Assembly: GCA_016180375.1 (NCBI GenBank)
Contig: JACPBJ010000132.1
Location: 1 to 14,484 of the forward strand
DNA length: 14,484 nt
Reading direction: 5' to 3'
Origin: Nitrososphaerota archaeon
GTDB lineage: Archaea; Thermoproteota; Nitrososphaeria; Nitrososphaerales; UBA57
The position numbers and the translations under genes are program-made. Under the pieces are notes generated by a model. The model ran no database searches, was not told the DNA's origin, and worked only from the letters and a program-made list of their open reading frames with translations. Shown here piece by piece: positions 6,147 through 13,329 of the stretch. Numbering within the stretch: position 1 is the first letter of the stretch; the number at the start of each line of letters is the position of its first letter.

Positions 6147-7583
6147 TTGGCTGATTTTAGGAAACTTGTAAGCGATTTGTTAGTTCAGAAACCTGAACTC
6201 TCAGAGCAGAAGCTCCTAGAGCTGATAGAACAGAAGAAAAAGAAAGTTGGAGGAGGCTATCTTACCGATCAAGGGGCTCTTTTCCTTGTAGCTTCAGATC
6301 TGGGAATTTCTCTCGATTATGCCTCTTCTCAAGACCTGTCATTGAAAGACGTGTACATTGGTGCAAATAGCATAACGGTAAAGGCCAGAATTCTTGCAAT
6401 TTACTCAGCAAGAGAGTATGAGAGAAAAGATGGCACAAGAGGGGAGTTCAGGAAAATCTTGCTCGTCGATGGGGAAGGTTCTGCAAGACTTACCCTCTGG
6501 GATGAAAAGGTGAAACTAGTTGAAGAGCTTTCCCTGAAAGTTGGTGATGTTATCAGAATAGCTAATGCGTACGTTCGCGCAGCTTTAGATGGTTCTCCAT
6601 CTCTGAACTTGGGCCAAAAAGGCACCATTGAAATTCTTCAGGACGATAAGATACCATCCTTACGCTCGAAGGCCAAGAAAGTTTCAGACGTCAAATCAAT
6701 CCAACAATCAATAGTACTGGAGTGCGTTGTTCAAAGCGCGCCAAGGAAATCTGATTTTACGACCAAAGACGGCAGGCAGGGAACGCTTCTGCAGTTCGTT
6801 GGAGGGGAAAATAGGGCAGAAATGAGAGTCGTGATATGGAATAACCCATTGGACGAATTACTCAATGCAGGAGTTGGCTCGAGAATACTGCTTGTCAACG
6901 TAAGATCAAAAGAAACCAATGGTATCTATGAAATTCATGGAGATGAAGGGACGATGGTGCAGATTATTAGCCATGTGCCTGTAAAGCAAACAGCGCCTCT
7001 TCAGAATACTGTAATTGAGATAGAGGGCTCCGTGTTATCCGTAGGTGATACAAGGCTTACGAAAAATGGGCTTCCATCCGTTCAAGCGTTGCTGGTAGGC
7101 AGTGACTACAAAATCTATACGGCAATTCTGATAGGCGATGCTAGTAGTATTCTTTCGGACAATCCCAGCATAAGGAAACTCGGGTTGAAAGGCAGATTAG
7201 TTGATGAGAGAAGGCTAATATGCGATGACAAAGCGTCCATTACAGTTTTGCCATCATCGGATAAGGGAAAAGAGGCAGTTCTTACGAAACTTAGCAAGAT
7301 TGAAACTGACTCTGCTCCCATTTTCTGCGATGTTATCGCTCTTTCAAAGTGTAATGCTGATGAAATAACGACAAAAGAGGGAGAAACTGTCAGGAAGGCA
7401 GAGCTCATAGTTGGAGATGAGACTGGCGAAACAAGATTGACAGCATGGAGAGAAGAGGCGAAACTCATTGAGGGGATACAGCCAGGTGAGAAGTTAAGGT
7501 TGAAGGGATTTCAGGCGCAAAAAGGCAAGGATGGTTCTATGACCTTACTTGCTAAGCCATATTCTTCAATAGAAAGAAGCTAA
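6147..7583 (+). CDS. RPA-like single-stranded DNA-binding protein (multi-OB-fold)
   Basis: Archaeal replication protein A large-subunit homologue, which coats single-stranded DNA in replication, recombination and repair. Residues 1-55 form the helical N-terminal module seen in archaeal RPAs, ending in LTDQGALFLVASDLGIS (39-55). Four OB-fold segments follow at roughly 70-160, 185-275, 283-370 and 380-475. The first and last are the clearest, each with the pattern of a charged loop, a glycine-rich turn, then TLW or TAW (LVDGEGSARLTLW and IVGDETGETRLTAW). No zinc finger is visible, unlike euryarchaeal RPAs that carry one. The 478-residue length fits single-polypeptide archaeal RPAs. TTG at 6147 is the only reasonable start, since an in-frame TGA lies at 6129. 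The gene converges on lhr and their stop codons overlap. Confidence 0.9.
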   Translation: MADFRKLVSDLLVQKPELSEQKLLELIEQKKKKVGGGYLTDQGALFLVASDLGISLDYASSQDLSLKDVYIGANSITVKARILAIYSAREYERKDGTRGEFRKILLVDGEGSARLTLWDEKVKLVEELSLKVGDVIRIANAYVRAALDGSPSLNLGQKGTIEILQDDKIPSLRSKAKKVSDVKSIQQSIVLECVVQSAPRKSDFTTKDGRQGTLLQFVGGENRAEMRVVIWNNPLDELLNAGVGSRILLVNVRSKETNGIYEIHGDEGTMVQIISHVPVKQTAPLQNTVIEIEGSVLSVGDTRLTKNGLPSVQALLVGSDYKIYTAILIGDASSILSDNPSIRKLGLKGRLVDERRLICDDKASITVLPSSDKGKEAVLTKLSKIETDSAPIFCDVIALSKCNADEITTKEGETVRKAELIVGDETGETRLTAWREEAKLIEGIQPGEKLRLKGFQAQKGKDGSMTLLAKPYSSIERS

Positions 7584-10327
7584 GTATCCCAGAATCCTCT
7601 TGTAGTTACGTAGGTCTTCTCCGCTATGTAGATGTTTTTCAGAAATTCTTCTTGAGTTAGGCTCTTTCTAAGAACTCTAGCAGCGGTATCAGGCCCTAAA
7701 CCAAATCCTGACAATGCAAAAACTGCCTTCGCGCCAAAGTTCTGCACTAGCGAAGATGTCTTCCATGATCTCCTAAAATGGTTCTCCTCTTCTGGAGTAA
7801 GTTTCTTTCCGTTCTTCTTCTTTGCAACGATCTTCACAAGATCAAGATCTCCAACGTAGGTGCATGCAATTAGCCTTGATCTGCAGACAGGGCACGCTAT
7901 TGGTTCCTTCAACTCTTTGGTCTTGAGCACGGATTCCCATCTTCCGCAGCTCATGCAAACAAGCCTGTTCCGAGTATTCTGCAGCCTCTCCCCAACTAGA
8001 TCAAGAATGCTCTTTTCGACGCTCAACGGCATTGCAGCAAAGCTAGATGCATAATCCAGAATCGGCTTTGCAAGCGGTGAAAATTCTGCTACGTCCTTCT
8101 CGAGTATTCTTATTCCTCCACTTTTGGTCTTCTCAATAATCTTGACAGAGCGTTCCAGATCGTATTTTTCGAGCAGTAACTCCCTGAGCACTTCTTTGTA
8201 CAAGGGAGTCTTTGCATACCTGTCCTGAATCAGCCTCGATGCTCTCTTATCGTATTGAGAATCCTTGTTTATTACGCCGAACCTCTTTGCAACGTACCAA
8301 GTCTTCCAGTTAAGTGGATGCGTTCCTATTACAGCAACGGATAGAATTGGTTCTAAATCAAAACTTTCTTTGAGTACATCGCTTACTTGTCTTGGTGCTA
8401 TGTTTCCTTGAGATGTCAGAACAATTCTATAGGCATCGGATCTTGCTTCTACAAGAAGGCCAGATTTTGAAGAAAGCATAGTTGAAAGAATTGTTGCCAA
8501 GGTTTGATTTACCTTAGAACCGAAGCAGGCGTGAACCACTACAGCTCCTGAGCCGACCTTTCTTTCAATCGCAATATTGTTTTCATCAGGCAGGATGCCA
8601 AGTATCTTCTTTGTTGCTTCCAGCCTTTTCCTCTGCTTCTCGCCAGCCCTCTTTTCGGAACCATCAAGTATAGCATGTCTTAACTTTCCAACCCTTACAG
8701 CAGTTCCATAATCAATTGGTATGAGCTCTCCCATCCAGTAAGGTATCGTTGCAAGATCTCTGAACATTGGTTCGACATGCATTACTTTCTTGTCTTCATC
8801 AACGGAAACTATTCTCCATGAATTCCCTCTTAAGACGAACGACTTCCCCGGCTCTCCGTATTCGCCGACGAATATCTGATCCAAACTGCCGATCTTCTTC
8901 TTGGTTGTAATGTCAGTAACTTGGAACTGAACTATGTCTGGTATGGTTGAAATATTCTCGTAATAATACTCGAATATTCTTGGGCCCTTTCTGAGCATCT
9001 CTCCATCGAACCTTGCGACTCCGTGCCTGTCCAATAACTCAAGGCAGTTCTTCACAGTATCAACATCAATATTCCTGAATGGATAGGCCTTGCCTACCGT
9101 CTCCAGAATTTCCTGCACAGAAACTCTGCCTTCCTCTAATACCAGCCCGGCTACATGATGGGAAAGAACGTCTAGAGCATCTTCGTGCATGTCCAGAGGC
9201 TCCAGATCGCCATCCCTGACTCTGTCAATTAATGCAAGAGACTCGAGCTCGTCATCTTCCCTATGCGCTATCAGGGTGCCTTTTGCCACTTCGCCTATTC
9301 TGTGCCTGCTTCTTCCAACTCTCTGTATGAGTTTTGTTGCCTGCCTTGGTGAGCCCATCTGAATAACCAGGTTGACATTTCCAATATCTAATCCAAGTTC
9401 TAGCGAAGATGTGCAAACAACAATTCCAGCTTCTCCAGCCCTCAGTTTCGCTTCGGTCTCCTCTCTCGTGTCCCTAGAAAGTGAGCCGTGATGCACCTCT
9501 ACGGGAATCTCAGGCGATCTCGCTTTTAATAGAGCACCCAGTGATTCGGCTTCGTCTCTTGTATTTGTGAAGACTAGAGTGCTGTTATTGGATCCCATGC
9601 TTGCTGCAAGGTTCAGAATTGCATCAGCAACTTCCGCCATCAAGCCTTCAACATTGACACAGTCTATATCGTAACCCCGTATCGAATGGTCTATCAGAAT
9701 AGCGGCACTACGATCCTTCCCAGCAAGAAACTTCGCAGCTGAATCAAGATCGCCTACAGTTGCGGATAGTCCAACTCTTACAAGAGGTCTTCCTGCTACC
9801 TTTTCCAGCCTTTCCAGACTGACAGAAAGATGAGTCCCTCGCTCGTTTCCAATCAATTCATGGAGCTCATCAATTATGATCCATTCTGTTGATGCTATTG
9901 CATCTCTTGAGCGCTTGCTCGTGAGCAGAATTACCAGTGTCTCAGGAGTAGTTATGAGCAGGTCTGGAGGATCTTGAAGCATCTTCTGCCTTTGGCTTTG
10001 GGAGGTGTCTCCGTGCCTTACCTCTGCCCTGAGATTCAGGCTTTCAGCATAGCCAATTATCCTCCTGAAGATGTCTCTGTTTAGTGCTCTCAACGAGGTT
10101 ATGTAAATTGCCCTTATGCGCTTGCGCTTCCCTTCGGAAGCGAGAGCAGTCAGAACTGGAAAGATGGCTGCTTCGGTCTTACCAGAACCGGTAGGAGCAA
10201 CGAGAAGTGCGTTCTTCTTTCTCAGAATTACTGGATACGCTTTGCGCTGAATTGGTGTAGGCTCTTGCCAGCCCAGTTCCCTGAACTTCGCTAGCACTGC
10301 TTCTTCTAGATGCTCAACCGCCGACAT
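7580..10327 (-). CDS. lhr: Lhr-family (large helicase-related) superfamily 2 ATPase
   Basis: ATP-dependent 3'-5' helicase of the Ski2-like Lhr group, acting on DNA/RNA hybrids and branched nucleic acid in repair or RNA metabolism. Motifs in order: Q-motif PTPIQ (23-27), Walker A APTGSGKT (44-51), DELH (153-156), SAT (188-190), TNTRDEAE (254-261), TSSLELGLD (307-315 approximately) and QRVGRSRHR (335-343). A winged helix and the Lhr-specific domain follow (about 370-780). The tail holds two CxxC pairs (near 791/794 and 812/815), a likely zinc ribbon, then a Gly-rich ALSGFGLGP stretch like a helix-hairpin-helix. The length of 915 fits the archaeal Lhr core plus tail, much shorter than E. coli Lhr (about 1,540). 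The ATG at 10327 lies 4 nt after the small membrane-protein gene. Confidence 0.95.
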   Translation of the reverse strand: MSAVEHLEEAVLAKFRELGWQEPTPIQRKAYPVILRKKNALLVAPTGSGKTEAAIFPVLTALASEGKRKRIRAIYITSLRALNRDIFRRIIGYAESLNLRAEVRHGDTSQSQRQKMLQDPPDLLITTPETLVILLTSKRSRDAIASTEWIIIDELHELIGNERGTHLSVSLERLEKVAGRPLVRVGLSATVGDLDSAAKFLAGKDRSAAILIDHSIRGYDIDCVNVEGLMAEVADAILNLAASMGSNNSTLVFTNTRDEAESLGALLKARSPEIPVEVHHGSLSRDTREETEAKLRAGEAGIVVCTSSLELGLDIGNVNLVIQMGSPRQATKLIQRVGRSRHRIGEVAKGTLIAHREDDELESLALIDRVRDGDLEPLDMHEDALDVLSHHVAGLVLEEGRVSVQEILETVGKAYPFRNIDVDTVKNCLELLDRHGVARFDGEMLRKGPRIFEYYYENISTIPDIVQFQVTDITTKKKIGSLDQIFVGEYGEPGKSFVLRGNSWRIVSVDEDKKVMHVEPMFRDLATIPYWMGELIPIDYGTAVRVGKLRHAILDGSEKRAGEKQRKRLEATKKILGILPDENNIAIERKVGSGAVVVHACFGSKVNQTLATILSTMLSSKSGLLVEARSDAYRIVLTSQGNIAPRQVSDVLKESFDLEPILSVAVIGTHPLNWKTWYVAKRFGVINKDSQYDKRASRLIQDRYAKTPLYKEVLRELLLEKYDLERSVKIIEKTKSGGIRILEKDVAEFSPLAKPILDYASSFAAMPLSVEKSILDLVGERLQNTRNRLVCMSCGRWESVLKTKELKEPIACPVCRSRLIACTYVGDLDLVKIVAKKKNGKKLTPEEENHFRRSWKTSSLVQNFGAKAVFALSGFGLGPDTAARVLRKSLTQEEFLKNIYIAEKTYVTTRGFWDT

Positions 10328-10331
10328 AATT

Positions 10332-10481
10332 TTACTTGGACTGTTCCTTGTCTTTGTCCTTGTCCTTGTCCTTGTCCCTTCTCATTGATTCATATTCGTA
10401 GACAAAGATGATCACAAGCGTGGCTATGAAAAGCACTGCAACTAGGCTTGTAAGGAAGTTGTAGTAATCTGGAATGCTCAA
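10332..10481 (-). CDS. 49-residue single-pass membrane protein with (Asp-Lys)5 tail
   Basis: This short frame is easily missed. From TTG 10481 it encodes LSIPDYYNFLTSLVAVLFIA, then TLVIIFVYEYESMRR, five Asp-Lys pairs and EQSK. Residues 9-28 form one hydrophobic segment; the tail is highly charged and, with R34/R35 flanking the helix, is predicted cytoplasmic. An in-frame TAA two codons upstream fixes TTG as the only start that includes the whole helix. The stop lies 4 nt before the lhr ATG, so the two are probably co-transcribed and perhaps translationally coupled. I do not recognise a family. Coding is supported by an uninterrupted frame with a clean helix, the repeat staying in frame, and the tight spacing to lhr. 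The alternative is an lhr leader that is coding by chance. Confidence 0.6.
   Translation of the reverse strand: MSIPDYYNFLTSLVAVLFIATLVIIFVYEYESMRRDKDKDKDKDKEQSK
10347..10376. repeat. tandem hexanucleotide repeat, five units
   Basis: Plus strand CTTGTC-TTTGTC-CTTGTC-CTTGTC-CTTGTC: five 6-bp units, one with a C-to-T change. On the minus strand they encode the Asp-Lys repeats of the small membrane protein. Gain or loss of a unit keeps the frame, so copy number could vary between strains without disrupting the gene. Confidence 0.85.
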
Positions 10482-10513
10482 ACTTTAACCCGATAAAACC
10501 GTCGATCCCTTTC

Positions 10514-10523
10514 GATTTAACCT
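10514..10523 (-). promoter_or_regulatory. possible TATA box of the small membrane protein-lhr unit
   Basis: The minus strand reads GGTTAAATCG, centred about 37 bp upstream of the TTG at 10481, predicting a leader of about 11 nt. A competing stretch GGTTTTATCG (10491-10500) would start transcription inside the small gene. The 128-bp spacer 10482-10609 is the divergent promoter region for this unit and the dehydratase operon and holds no gene. Confidence 0.25.
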
Positions 10524-10575
10524 TTCCGTCTTACCTTAGCAAGAGAAAATCTACAGCATAGATTCATAACCAAAG

Positions 10576-10583
10576 ATTTTTAG
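10576..10583 (+). promoter_or_regulatory. putative TATA box of the dehydratase operon
   Basis: CCAAAG followed by ATTTTTAG resembles a BRE plus TATA pair. It is centred about 30 bp upstream of the ATG at 10610, predicting a nearly leaderless message for the two-subunit dehydratase. Confidence 0.35.
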
Positions 10584-10609
10584 GCATTCAATTTCCGAAA
10601 CTAAGTGGA

Positions 10610-11863
10610 ATGGGAAAGACGCTTGCTGAGAAGTTGGTAAGCTCTCATGCTGGCAAGAGCGTTTCCGCCGGTGAGAGTGCTATCGCAAGGGTCGATTATG
10701 CGTTTACTCATGATGCCAGCGGTCCTCTTGTAGTAAAGAAGCTCAAGGAGATTGGAGCGAACAAGCTCTTTGACCCAAAGAAAGTCATAATCTTCATTGA
10801 TCATGCGGTTCCAAGTCCCAGAATGGAAGTTTCTAACGATCATGCAATATTGAGAGAGTTTGCGAAGAGTATTGGATGCATATTTGAAGAGGCAGGGACA
10901 GGAATCTGTCATCAGGTAGTTGCAGAGAAGTATTCCGCTCCCGGAAGAATAATTGTTGGCACGGATTCTCATACTGTAATGGGAGGAGCGTTAGGAGCTT
11001 TTGCAACAGGCATGGGTGCAACTGACGTTTCCGTTGCTATGGCGTTCGGAAAGACTTGGCTTAGGGTTCCCGAAACTTACCGCTTCATAATTGATGGCAA
11101 AATGCCCAAGGGTGTATACTCAAAGGACATAATCCTGCATCTGATAGGGATACTTGGCGCCGAAGGAGCCACGTACAAGTCGATGGAGTTTGAAGGCAGC
11201 ACTATACGCAATATGGAGATGTCAGAAAGGCTCGTGCTTCCAAACATGTCTGTTGAGGCAGGAGCCAAAGTGGGGTTGATACCATCAGATTTGAAGACGC
11301 AAGCCTATCTGAAGCAGATGGGCAGGATGCATGAGTATATCGAACTTTCTGCGGATGCAGACGCGCAATATGAAAAAACATTTGAGATAGACGCTACAAA
11401 ACTCACGCCCATGGTGTCTCTCCCACATGCTGTTGATAATGTAAAGAGTATCGACGAAATAGGAGAAGTCAAGGTGGATCAAGTGTTTGTGGGCAGCTGC
11501 ACAAACGCGAGGCTTGAGGATTTGAGAATTGTCGCTTCAATGCTAAAAGGGAAGAAGGTGGCTCCAAGCGTCAGGCTGGTTGTTACACCGGCATCTCGCA
11601 AAATCTACATGGATGCCGTGAAAGATGGAACTATTGAAACTTTGCTTGAGGCTGGAGCTGTAATCACACCATCAGGTTGCGGTATGTGCTTCGGGGCTCT
11701 TGGAGGGGTACCTGCTGACGGCGAGCGAGTATTCTCAACGACGAACAGAAACTTCCAAGGGAGGATGGGAAACCCTAAGGCGTTTACATATCTTGGCTCT
11801 CCTGCAATGGCCGCTGCTACTGCGCTCAGAGGAGTAATTACGCATCCAGCAGAGGTTCTCTAG
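10610..11863 (+). CDS. leuC: LeuC/HacA-type hydro-lyase large subunit (3-isopropylmalate dehydratase or relative)
   Basis: Large, [4Fe-4S]-binding subunit of the two-subunit aconitase-superfamily hydro-lyases. These isomerise hydroxy acids by dehydration and rehydration, in leucine synthesis (isopropylmalate), lysine or 2-oxosuberate synthesis (homoaconitate), or related pathways. Cluster ligands are present: Cys297 (GSCTNAR), Cys357 and Cys360 (SGCGMCFG). Other blocks are DHAVPSP (64-70), GTDSHTVMGGALGAFATGMG (117-136) and STTNRNFQGRMG (376-387). Length 417 matches the archaeal-type large subunit rather than the 460-470-residue bacterial LeuC. ATG 10610 starts at MGKTLAEKL, family-like. The stop codon directly abuts the small-subunit ATG. 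Which substrate it uses is open because the small-subunit loop is atypical; no other leucine or lysine pathway gene is in the window. Confidence 0.88.
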   Translation: MGKTLAEKLVSSHAGKSVSAGESAIARVDYAFTHDASGPLVVKKLKEIGANKLFDPKKVIIFIDHAVPSPRMEVSNDHAILREFAKSIGCIFEEAGTGICHQVVAEKYSAPGRIIVGTDSHTVMGGALGAFATGMGATDVSVAMAFGKTWLRVPETYRFIIDGKMPKGVYSKDIILHLIGILGAEGATYKSMEFEGSTIRNMEMSERLVLPNMSVEAGAKVGLIPSDLKTQAYLKQMGRMHEYIELSADADAQYEKTFEIDATKLTPMVSLPHAVDNVKSIDEIGEVKVDQVFVGSCTNARLEDLRIVASMLKGKKVAPSVRLVVTPASRKIYMDAVKDGTIETLLEAGAVITPSGCGMCFGALGGVPADGERVFSTTNRNFQGRMGNPKAFTYLGSPAMAAATALRGVITHPAEVL

Positions 11864-12358
11864 ATGCCCGGCAAAGCTTGGAAATTTGGAGACGGCATAA
11901 GCACTGACCATATAGCGCCGGGAAGGTACTTCCATCTGCGCTCTAACCTGCCTGAGCTTGCAAAGCATGTGCTTGAAGATGCCAGAGCCGATTTTGCGCC
12001 TAATGTAAAGAAGGGAGATTTTGTCGTAGCAGGGAGGAATTTCGGCCTCGGTTCAAGCAGGGAGCATGCTCCTACAATAATCAAGATGGCTGGCGTAGCG
12101 GCTGTAATTGCAAAATCGTTTGCAAGGATATTCTACCGCAACTGCATCAACATCGGCTTGCCTGCAATAATAGCCGATTCTGACCAGATAGATGAAGGCG
12201 ATACGCTTGATGTCGATCTTGCCGCTGGCAAGATAAGGAATCTAACAAAGAGCATAGAGCTGAACTTCCCTCCTCTGCCTGAGGTTATGACAAAAATACT
12301 GAAAGAGGGAGGGCTGATACCTTACGTCAAGAAGTATGGCGAGCTTCCTGAGATATAG
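11864..12358 (+). CDS. leuD: LeuD/HacB-type hydro-lyase small subunit, atypical specificity loop
   Basis: Small (swivel-domain) subunit that completes the active site of the large subunit encoded immediately upstream with no intervening base. Residues 4-15 (KAWKFGDGISTD) open the domain. NFGLGSSREHAP (about 59-70) and AKSFARIFYRNCINIGLP (about 85-102) are the family core. Length 164 is normal. Specificity is set in this family by the loop after the PG at 19-20. From memory, methanogen isopropylmalate isomerase has YLVY and homoaconitase YLRT. Here the loop is YFHLRSN (22-28), one residue longer, so neither function can be read off. Isopropylmalate dehydratase is the default call, but citramalate/citraconate-, homoaconitate- or dimethylmalate-type activity is possible. 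The symbol is therefore provisional. Confidence 0.85.
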   Translation: MPGKAWKFGDGISTDHIAPGRYFHLRSNLPELAKHVLEDARADFAPNVKKGDFVVAGRNFGLGSSREHAPTIIKMAGVAAVIAKSFARIFYRNCINIGLPAIIADSDQIDEGDTLDVDLAAGKIRNLTKSIELNFPPLPEVMTKILKEGGLIPYVKKYGELPEI

Positions 12359-12414
12359 GATGATCCTAACGGAAACCTTAATGAATAAGATAACAGGCGC
12401 AACATTGTTTTCAG

Positions 12415-13245
12415 TTGAGCGGAAATAGATCCATCAAGTCTGCTCGAATTCTTGCCCTTTCCTTCATACTCATGATAATACTAAGCATCACGAACACGAA
12501 TTTAACCCCTGCAGTAGCTCAGCAATCCAGAGTTACGCTCTCTGCTTGGACTTCAGGAGAGGCAACCATAGACGGAAAGATAGATGACAGCGAATGGGCA
12601 GCGGCTGCTAAATCAGATGTCGACACTCTGTACGGAAGATCGACCGTCTATATTATGAACGACGCAAGAAACCTCTACATAGCTGTTAAGGTGCGGGATA
12701 ACAACCTCGGAGATACTATAGGGAAATTCGATCAAATAGTCGTCGATTTGCACGCTCCCGACGATAATGGGCAGTTTAAGGCAGGAGATGACAGCATTGG
12801 ATGCCAGCCTCCGCGCACCTTTGATGATGCTTTTCTAACTTCTGATGGAAGCTTCTTGTCTGACAGCAGTGTAGATGGCGAATGTGCGGTTACGCGTATA
12901 GGCGACTTCAACCACTTTGAATTGAGACATCCTTTTAACAGTGGCGATCAGCAGGACATAGCACTGAAATTTGGAGACAGCGTCGCATTCAGGGTTATAA
13001 TATTCGATGATGGTAAGGTTGCAGATGTATTTCCCAAGACCACTGATTCGAGGAATCCTAACACCGACAAATGGGGAAGCATCAGAATTGCATCTGCTCC
13101 GGCTGCGCTTTTGTCAAATCCACTGCTCCTTGTTGGCGCTATAGTCGTTGTAATTGGTTGGGTAGGCTGGATAGCATATATGTTCAGGCAGAGGGGTAAG
13201 AAGGCTCAACAAACTCAAGAACCAGAGCTCGGCTCTGGTACTTAA
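12415..13245 (+). CDS. secreted, C-terminally membrane-anchored CBM9/DOMON-like protein
   Basis: A predicted cell-surface protein. Residues 1-35 look like a signal peptide: basic N-terminus, hydrophobic core at 12-25, and an AVA cleavage site (33-35) before QQ. Residues about 40-226 resemble the CBM9/DOMON-like beta-sandwich used for carbohydrate binding and, in ethylbenzene-dehydrogenase-type subunits, for heme: ATIDGKIDDSEW (50-61), then NLYIAVKVRD (86-95). Cys130 and Cys157 could form a disulfide. One membrane helix (about 235-256) and a short charged tail (RQRGKK) anchor it with the domain outside. The ligand is unknown and no heme-binding motif is evident. The start is TTG at 12415, which includes the basic signal-peptide region. 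It is 56 nt after the dehydratase operon and converges on the PQQ-type gene, a possible partner by location only. Confidence 0.75.
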   Translation: MSGNRSIKSARILALSFILMIILSITNTNLTPAVAQQSRVTLSAWTSGEATIDGKIDDSEWAAAAKSDVDTLYGRSTVYIMNDARNLYIAVKVRDNNLGDTIGKFDQIVVDLHAPDDNGQFKAGDDSIGCQPPRTFDDAFLTSDGSFLSDSSVDGECAVTRIGDFNHFELRHPFNSGDQQDIALKFGDSVAFRVIIFDDGKVADVFPKTTDSRNPNTDKWGSIRIASAPAALLSNPLLLVGAIVVVIGWVGWIAYMFRQRGKKAQQTQEPELGSGT

Positions 13246-13302
13246 CCAATAATCAGTATTATTAGAAAAGTCTCGTCAGCAAAAGGATTTATGAAATATA
13301 GG

Positions 13303-13321
13303 AGAGGCCTATAAGGCCTCT
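13303..13321. terminator. hairpin between convergent surface-protein genes
   Basis: AGAGGCC (13303-13309) and GGCCTCT (13315-13321) form a perfect 7-bp GC-rich stem with loop TATAA, followed on the plus strand by TTTAT. It lies in the 84-bp gap between two convergent genes, 57 nt after one stop and 8 nt after the other, so it may end transcription from both directions. Confidence 0.5.
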
Positions 13322-13329
13322 TTATCGGG

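Noticed and set aside
10601..10972. 123-codon frame antisense to the dehydratase large subunit
   Set aside because: Shadow of a gene whose cluster ligands and motifs are intact; Cys-rich but without a domain pattern.
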